Source of the DNA: Methylomonas sp. LW13
GTDB lineage: Bacteria > Pseudomonadota > Gammaproteobacteria > Methylococcales > Methylomonadaceae
Assembly (NCBI RefSeq): GCF_016865255.1
Contig: NZ_CP033381.1
Coordinates: forward strand, 4,650,001 to 4,714,000
Direction: 5' to 3'
DNA length: 64,000 nucleotides
The notes under the pieces were generated by a model. The model was not told where the DNA came from and did no database searches. It was given only the letters and a program-made list of their open reading frames with translations. Every line of letters begins with the position of its first letter. Position 1 is the first letter of the stretch. This document shows, piece by piece, positions 59,574 to 64,000 of this stretch. A program made the position numbers and the translations under genes.

Positions 59574-60385
59574 CACTTGCTCCCGAATAGCTTACTGAAT
59601 AAGCCTTTTTTCTCTTCCTCGATAAAACGATGTGGTTTGGTTTCGCCCAAATAACGCGCCACGATGTCTGCATAAGCCTGACCTGCATCGCTTTGCTCGT
59701 CGAGAATGACCGGTGTGCCTGAGTTTGACGCATTCAACACAGATTTGGACTCCGGGATAACGCCCAACAAATGTAGCGACAAAATTTCCTGTACATCGTC
59801 AACGCTGAGCATCTCGCCCAATTTCACCCGATCCGGCGAATAACGCGACAACAACAAATACTCCTTGATCGGCTCTTCGCCATTCTCGGCGCGGCGCGAT
59901 TTGCTGGACAAGATACCCAGCATACGATCCGAATCCCTAACGGAGGAGACTTCCGGGTTGGTTACCACAAATGCATCATCAGCAAAGTACATGGCAAGTG
60001 TAGCACCGCGCTCTATTCCTGCCGGCGAGTCGCAAACGATGTATTTAAAGTCTTTGGACAACTCTTCCAGAATCTTTCCGACACCTTCCGTTGTTAAAGC
60101 ATCTTTATCACGGGTTTGCGATGCCGGCAATATAAATAACTGGTCGCAACGCTTGTCCTTGATCAGGGCCTGATTTAGGGTGGCTTCGTTGTTGATCACA
60201 TTGACCAAATCATAAACTACACGACGCTCGCATCCCATGATCAAGTCGAGATTACGCAGCCCCACATCGAAATCGATCACAGCGGTTTTATGTCCGCGCT
60301 TCGCTAAGCCCATCGCGATAGCGGCGCTGGTTGTGGTCTTGCCCACACCACCTTTTCCCGATGTTACTACGATAATTCTGGCCAA
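59573..60385 (-). CDS. minD: Septum site-determining ATPase MinD
   Basis: The protein has 270 residues, the same length as in E. coli. It has the deviant Walker A SGKGGVGKTTTSAAIAMGLA, the family DFDVGLRNLDLIMGCERRVV segment, YIVCDSPAGIERGATLAM (Walker B region) and a C-terminal amphipathic membrane-targeting helix (EEEKKGLFSKLFGSK). It recruits MinC to the membrane and keeps division at mid-cell. It is 21 bp downstream of minC. Confidence 0.98.
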   Translation of the reverse strand: MARIIVVTSGKGGVGKTTTSAAIAMGLAKRGHKTAVIDFDVGLRNLDLIMGCERRVVYDLVNVINNEATLNQALIKDKRCDQLFILPASQTRDKDALTTEGVGKILEELSKDFKYIVCDSPAGIERGATLAMYFADDAFVVTNPEVSSVRDSDRMLGILSSKSRRAENGEEPIKEYLLLSRYSPDRVKLGEMLSVDDVQEILSLHLLGVIPESKSVLNASNSGTPVILDEQSDAGQAYADIVARYLGETKPHRFIEEEKKGLFSKLFGSK

Positions 60386-60406
60386 TGTTGTTCCTCCAAG
60401 AAAAGC

Positions 60407-61147
60407 TTAAATATCTTTGATAATCAGCGTCTGGTTATCCAGACTGATCTGTACGGGCTTGTGTGCTGGATACTTGCTCAAATCGTCGCTGAACTGGTAA
60501 ATGCCGGCTATCGAAATCAGTTCGGCTTGCAAATCCGAACAAAAAATACGGCTATTGACATTACCCAGCACGCCGGCAAGCGCTCGTCCGCGCAGGGATC
60601 CGTATATATGAATATTACCTTCCGCCATGATTTCCGCGCCGGCACTAACGGTTGCTGTGACGATCAAGTCGCCTTTGGCATAAACCCGCTGGCCCGAGCG
60701 TATCGGCTGTGTCACCAACTTATTTTCAATTGACTGATTAGCTTGCTTTTGCTCTTCCGCAGCAGGTGTCGGCAAGGTTTTTGCCGGTGCTTTGTTGACC
60801 AAGGGCACATTGCTGCCGTGCAGGGAATGCTGGGGCAAATTCATAGCCAAGGCGTCACCGTTCTGATGTTCGTTACCGCCGCGCACCCCTATCGGCATGA
60901 AGCCGTGCTGACGGACGATAGTGACTATTTCGGTGAAATCAATTGGCAGATTTTGCGCGTTAAGTTTTTGCAGATCGATCAGCAAGGGCGAGTTTTTAAA
61001 AAACTCGGGAGCTTGAACCACTTTTTCCTTGAGCTGCTGATCGATCAGAGAGATGTCGTTACTGGCTAGCAGCAACACCGGCACGGTCAGTGACGTGCTT
61101 TTAAACTCCAAAGCTATTTTTTGCGAAGTAGGTGCGCCGGTTGACAT
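60407..61147 (-). CDS. minC: Septum formation inhibitor MinC
   Basis: The protein has 246 residues. The N-terminal FtsZ-inhibiting domain (~8-110; ALEFKSTSLTVPVLLLASND) and the C-terminal beta-helical MinD-binding domain (~145-246; RVYAKGDLIVTATVSAGAEI followed by MAEGNIHIYGSLRGRALAGV) are joined by a variable Pro/Ala/Gln linker. It is the first gene of the min operon. Confidence 0.96.
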   Translation of the reverse strand: MSTGAPTSQKIALEFKSTSLTVPVLLLASNDISLIDQQLKEKVVQAPEFFKNSPLLIDLQKLNAQNLPIDFTEIVTIVRQHGFMPIGVRGGNEHQNGDALAMNLPQHSLHGSNVPLVNKAPAKTLPTPAAEEQKQANQSIENKLVTQPIRSGQRVYAKGDLIVTATVSAGAEIMAEGNIHIYGSLRGRALAGVLGNVNSRIFCSDLQAELISIAGIYQFSDDLSKYPAHKPVQISLDNQTLIIKDI

Positions 61148-61215
61148 CGAGTTTGGAAAATCCGCTACTGAATGCCCGAAATACTATCATTTTCCGTGAC
61201 AAAAAGCACAGTTCC

Positions 61216-62574
61216 TTACAGTAAAAACAAGGTTGCTAAGCCCAAAAAGGCCATGAATCCAACCACATCGGTCACTGTGGTCAACAACACACCGCCAGCC
61301 AGTGCTGGGTCTACGCCGATCTTGTCCAACAACACCGGAATTGCCACGCCGGACAAAGCCGCGCACACCAAATTGATCAACATTGCCACGCCGAGCAACA
61401 TACCGATATGCGGATTGTGGAACCACAGCCCAGCCACTACCGCCACCACAGCAGCCCAAACCAAGCCGTTTAGCAGGCCGACCGAGACCTCTTTAAACAA
61501 TAAACTCACGGCGTTACCGGTGGTGACTTGTCGCAAGGCCAAGCCCCTGACAACCAGTGTTAAAGTCTGACTGCCGGCGATACCCCCCATAGACGCTACA
61601 ATCGGCATCAATACCGCCAATGCGACGATCTGTTGAATAGTAGCCTCAAACAAATCGATGACTGAAGCCGCCAAGAATGCGGTGAGCAAATTCACGCCCA
61701 ACCAAAGCGCACGACGCTTGGCACTACTAAATACCGGCGCAAACATATCCTGCTCTTCGCTCAAGCCGGCCATGCTCATTAAGGAGTGATTGGCTTCTTC
61801 GCGAATCAAACCCACGACATCGTCGATAGTGACGCGCCCCAAAACCTTACCGTCATTGGCTAACACGGGCGCGGACAGCAATTTTCGGCGCTCGAACAAA
61901 CCAGCCACATCCCGACTAGGCATACCGTAGGGAATACCTGAGCTACGGGTATCCATAATCGACTCAACTTTGGTATGCGGGTCGTGGGTCAACAATTGAT
62001 TAATCGGCAACAAGCCCTGAAACTGCTCTTTGCGATCCACCACGATTAGACTGTCTGTTGCAGTCGGCATATTACCGCGCAAGCGTAAATATCGCGTCAC
62101 GACATCCAGCGTTACATCGGCGCGAATGGTTAACACATCGTCAGACATCAAGCCGCCGGCGGTATGCTCGTCATAGCTAAGCGCCTTTTCGATGCGATTG
62201 CGGTTATGTACACCGATAGATTCCATCACTTGCGACAGCAAAGGCTCAGGCAATACATGCAGCAGATCGACCATACCGTCATGGCCCATGGATTCAGTCG
62301 CGGCAATCAAATCTTTCCTGTCGGTAATTTTCAGCAAGCTGCTACCCACTTCGACATTTATCTCGACCAGAATTTCGCCGATCACGCTGGGCGGAATCAA
62401 CGCCCACAGCTTGGCTCGCAGTTCCGGCTCCAATGACTCGAGAATATGCGCCGCTTCCGCCGGGTATAAGGAACGCACTAGGTTCCTAATCTCGATCAGA
62501 GAGTCTTTTGTCAGCACTTCGATGGCGCGATCTAAAAGATGCTCGGTATTTTCAAGCTTTGCTGCTGATGTCAT
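61216..62574 (-). CDS. mgtE: Magnesium transporter MgtE
   Basis: The protein has 452 residues, the usual MgtE size. An N-domain of helical repeats (~15-130) is followed by two CBS domains (~135-260; AGGLMSDDVLTIRADVTLDV and VAGLFERRKLLSAPVLANDG) that gate the channel by Mg, and a C-terminal channel with five helices containing GGIAGSQTLTLVVRGLAL (the conserved GN/GSQ pore segment). It imports Mg2+ (or Co2+). It is downstream of rapZ by 35 bp on the same strand. Confidence 0.94.
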   Translation of the reverse strand: MTSAAKLENTEHLLDRAIEVLTKDSLIEIRNLVRSLYPAEAAHILESLEPELRAKLWALIPPSVIGEILVEINVEVGSSLLKITDRKDLIAATESMGHDGMVDLLHVLPEPLLSQVMESIGVHNRNRIEKALSYDEHTAGGLMSDDVLTIRADVTLDVVTRYLRLRGNMPTATDSLIVVDRKEQFQGLLPINQLLTHDPHTKVESIMDTRSSGIPYGMPSRDVAGLFERRKLLSAPVLANDGKVLGRVTIDDVVGLIREEANHSLMSMAGLSEEQDMFAPVFSSAKRRALWLGVNLLTAFLAASVIDLFEATIQQIVALAVLMPIVASMGGIAGSQTLTLVVRGLALRQVTTGNAVSLLFKEVSVGLLNGLVWAAVVAVVAGLWFHNPHIGMLLGVAMLINLVCAALSGVAIPVLLDKIGVDPALAGGVLLTTVTDVVGFMAFLGLATLFLL

Positions 62575-62597
62575 GGGTAAAAACCAAGAAATTGGGC

Positions 62598-62625
62598 TAG
62601 GGAATTGCGTTAACGCAATTCCCTA
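62598..62625. terminator. 28-bp perfect palindrome across the rapZ stop codon
   Basis: TAGGGAATTGCGTTAACGCAATTCCCTA reads identically on both strands at 62598-62625. The rapZ stop (62610-62612) is at its centre. It would form a 14-bp cruciform or RNA hairpin between rapZ and mgtE. A short T-rich stretch (TTTTT at about 62579-62583 on the minus strand) follows 15 bp further on. Confidence 0.6.
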
Positions 62626-63467
62626 TGCCTGACGATAACGTTAGGAGTAATAGTTTGAAAGTGCTTACTCAATGCCTCGACCAGATAAACCGAACGATGT
62701 TGCCCGCCGGTACAACCGATCGCTATGGTTAAATAACTGCGATTATCCGATTCGAAGCGCGGCGCCCAGCGACCGATGAAATAACCTATATCATGCAGAA
62801 ACTCTTTGACGATCACTTCGTTCTGCAAAAAATCGATGACCTCGGCGTGTTTACCGGTCAATCCTCGCAGTTCCGGCGCCCAATAGGGATTGGGCAAACT
62901 GCGGGCATCGAACACGAAGTCGGCATCCAACGGGATACCGTATTTAAAACCGAAAGACTGAAACAAAATCGACAAAGAACTTTTGCCTTTTTCGCCCAAA
63001 CGGTTTTTCAGCAAATCCCGTAACTGATGATAGTGGGTGAAACTGGTATCTATAAGTATATCGGCACGAGCTGCCAGGGGTCGCAGCATTTCCCGTTCGA
63101 TTTCCAAAGCCTCGCGCAGCGGCCTACTTTCGGTGGTCAACGGATGGCGGCGGCGCGTTTCACTGTAGCGCTTCAGAATGATGTTCTCATCCGCTTCCAT
63201 GAAAACCAGTTCGCAATCAATACCTTTGCTGCGAATAAAAGTCAGGCTATCCGGGAAATCGGCTAACTTCTGGTTACGGTTTCTGGCATCGATACCGATA
63301 GCGGTTTTACTATAGGTCGCCGGGTCTTTCAGCATCACATGATCGACAAAATCCTCAAGCAAGGTTACGGGAAGATTGTCGATACAGTAATAGCCGCAAT
63401 CTTCCAACGTATCCAGGGCAATACTCTTACCCGATCCCGATAAGCCGCTAACAATGACTAGTTTCAT
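62610..63467 (-). CDS. rapZ: RNase adapter protein RapZ
   Basis: The protein has 285 residues from the ATG at 63467; a TTG seven codons upstream is rejected. Walker A GLSGSGKSIALDTLEDCGYY, CIDNLP, Walker B-like DCELVFMEADENIILKRYSE and the C-terminal FESDNRSYLTIAIGCTGGQH followed by RSVYLVEALSKHF mark RapZ (284 aa in E. coli). It directs RNase E to the sRNA GlmZ to control glucosamine-6-phosphate synthesis and sense the UDP-GlcNAc precursor. It belongs to the rpoN neighbourhood. Confidence 0.96.
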   Translation of the reverse strand: MKLVIVSGLSGSGKSIALDTLEDCGYYCIDNLPVTLLEDFVDHVMLKDPATYSKTAIGIDARNRNQKLADFPDSLTFIRSKGIDCELVFMEADENIILKRYSETRRRHPLTTESRPLREALEIEREMLRPLAARADILIDTSFTHYHQLRDLLKNRLGEKGKSSLSILFQSFGFKYGIPLDADFVFDARSLPNPYWAPELRGLTGKHAEVIDFLQNEVIVKEFLHDIGYFIGRWAPRFESDNRSYLTIAIGCTGGQHRSVYLVEALSKHFQTITPNVIVRHRELR

Positions 63468-63523
63468 ATCCAAACCGATACAGAGCAAATTACCTCATCC
63501 ACTCTGTACCGCTCGACCTCAAC

Positions 63524-63814
63524 TTAACGATGGTTCTGATTTTTTTCTTTATGTTTGACGATTTGTCTATCGAGTTTGTCGACCATATTGTCGATAGCCG
63601 CGTACATATCTTCTTGTACATCTTCGGCATACAGTTTGGCGCCGCTGATTTGCACGGCTGCTTCGGCTTTTTGCTCAAGCTTCTCAACGGTCAAAATGAC
63701 GTGAACATCAACGACATTGTCGAAATGACGTTTGATTTTGCTAATTTTTTCATCCACGTAGGCTTTTAATGCTTCGGTGACTTCTACGTGATGACCTGTG
63801 ATACTGACTTGCAT
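63524..63814 (-). CDS. hpf: Ribosome hibernation promoting factor, short form
   Basis: The protein has 96 residues, the length of E. coli HPF (95). It has MQVSITGHHVEVTEALKAYV, EKISKIKRHFDNVVDVHVIL and EDMYAAIDNMVDKLDRQIVK followed by HKEK. It binds the 30S subunit and promotes 100S dimers in stationary phase. It is directly downstream of rpoN, as in many gammaproteobacteria. Confidence 0.96.
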   Translation of the reverse strand: MQVSITGHHVEVTEALKAYVDEKISKIKRHFDNVVDVHVILTVEKLEQKAEAAVQISGAKLYAEDVQEDMYAAIDNMVDKLDRQIVKHKEKNQNHR

Positions 63815-63853
63815 GGAATACTCCTGTTTTTAAAAATTATTCTTCCAGATTGA

Positions 63854-64000
63854 TCAAATGTGCCTTTTCCGCTGGCTGGTTGAAGGAATGGACATCGCTT
63901 CCCGATATTTGGCAATGGTGCGGCGCGCGACATTAATGCCCTTCTCATTCAATAAGTCCGATATTTTACTATCGCTCAATGGCTTGGCCGGGTTTTCACT
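63854..64000 (-). CDS. rpoN: RNA polymerase sigma-54 factor, 3' end only
   Basis: This is the last 48 codons plus TGA (63854-63856) of a gene continuing past the right edge. The translation [20 protein letters not shown] followed by [20 protein letters not shown] contains the RpoN box ARRTxAKYRE that contacts the -24 promoter element. It is followed by hpf, the standard order. The rest of the gene is outside the window. Confidence 0.96.
   Translation of the reverse strand, partial: SENPAKPLSDSKISDLLNEKGINVARRTIAKYREAMSIPSTSQRKRHI

Overview
The window looks like chromosome from a gammaproteobacterium. Its right end has a gammaproteobacterial core block (rpoN, hpf, rapZ, mgtE, minCDE). The accessory genes (PEP-CTERM-like surface proteins, a GH17-GT2 membrane glycosyltransferase, TonB receptors, a molybdenum storage protein) would suit a methanotroph of the Methylomonas/Methylobacter type. 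No methane monooxygenase or methanol dehydrogenase gene lies in the window, so that placement is inference. I see no tRNA, rRNA, CRISPR array, integrase or transposase.

Layout. (1) 1-8579, minus strand: half of an extracellular contractile injection system (eCIS, Afp/PVC-like), from a Pvc16-type cap protein through an unknown protein, a sheath, a tube, a divergent sheath, a second tube, a CIS_tube/Afp7-like protein and a DUF5908 peptide to a gpD/VgrG-like spike cut by the left edge. A structured non-coding repeat block (714-1020) interrupts it. (2) 8931-10326: a small histidine-rich membrane hydroxylase, then a decayed stretch with a broken LysR-type regulator. (3) 10327-12579: molybdenum storage protein genes mosB-mosA, convergent with a single-domain ModE regulator. 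(4) 12715-35174: a large cell-surface system. On the minus strand, probably as one long operon, are a PEP-CTERM-like protein, a periplasmic-binding-like protein, a duplicated SUOX-fold protein, a small periplasmic protein, an ExbB fused to DUF2341 and LamG domains, ExbD, TonB, a Porin_5 protein, a coiled-coil protein and a TpsB transporter. Divergent from it is a 3451-residue TpsA exoprotein. (5) 35.2-51.7 kb: housekeeping and accessory genes (lytic transglycosylase, YheT-type hydrolase, PIN/RHH toxin-antitoxin pair, LMW phosphatase, moaA, yajD-like, tag, HugZ-like, a GGDEF-EAL protein, a NitT/TauT ABC transporter, YigZ, djlA, purC). (6) 51.7-58.7 kb: a BNR-repeat lipoprotein, a TonB-dependent receptor and a GH17-GT2 glucan synthase-like protein. 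(7) 59.0-64.0 kb: wHTH protein, minEDC, mgtE, rapZ, hpf and the 3' end of rpoN.

Main point of interest. The 360-bp divergent region between the TpsA gene and its TonB/ExbBD/TpsB partner operon holds CGTTAT-N12-ATAACG at 24581-24604. This has the half-sites and spacing of the Escherichia coli ModE operator. With modE and the molybdenum storage genes about 12 kb away, it suggests that a two-partner-secretion/TonB surface system is controlled by molybdate and may take part in molybdenum acquisition. The site is seen directly; the function is a hypothesis.
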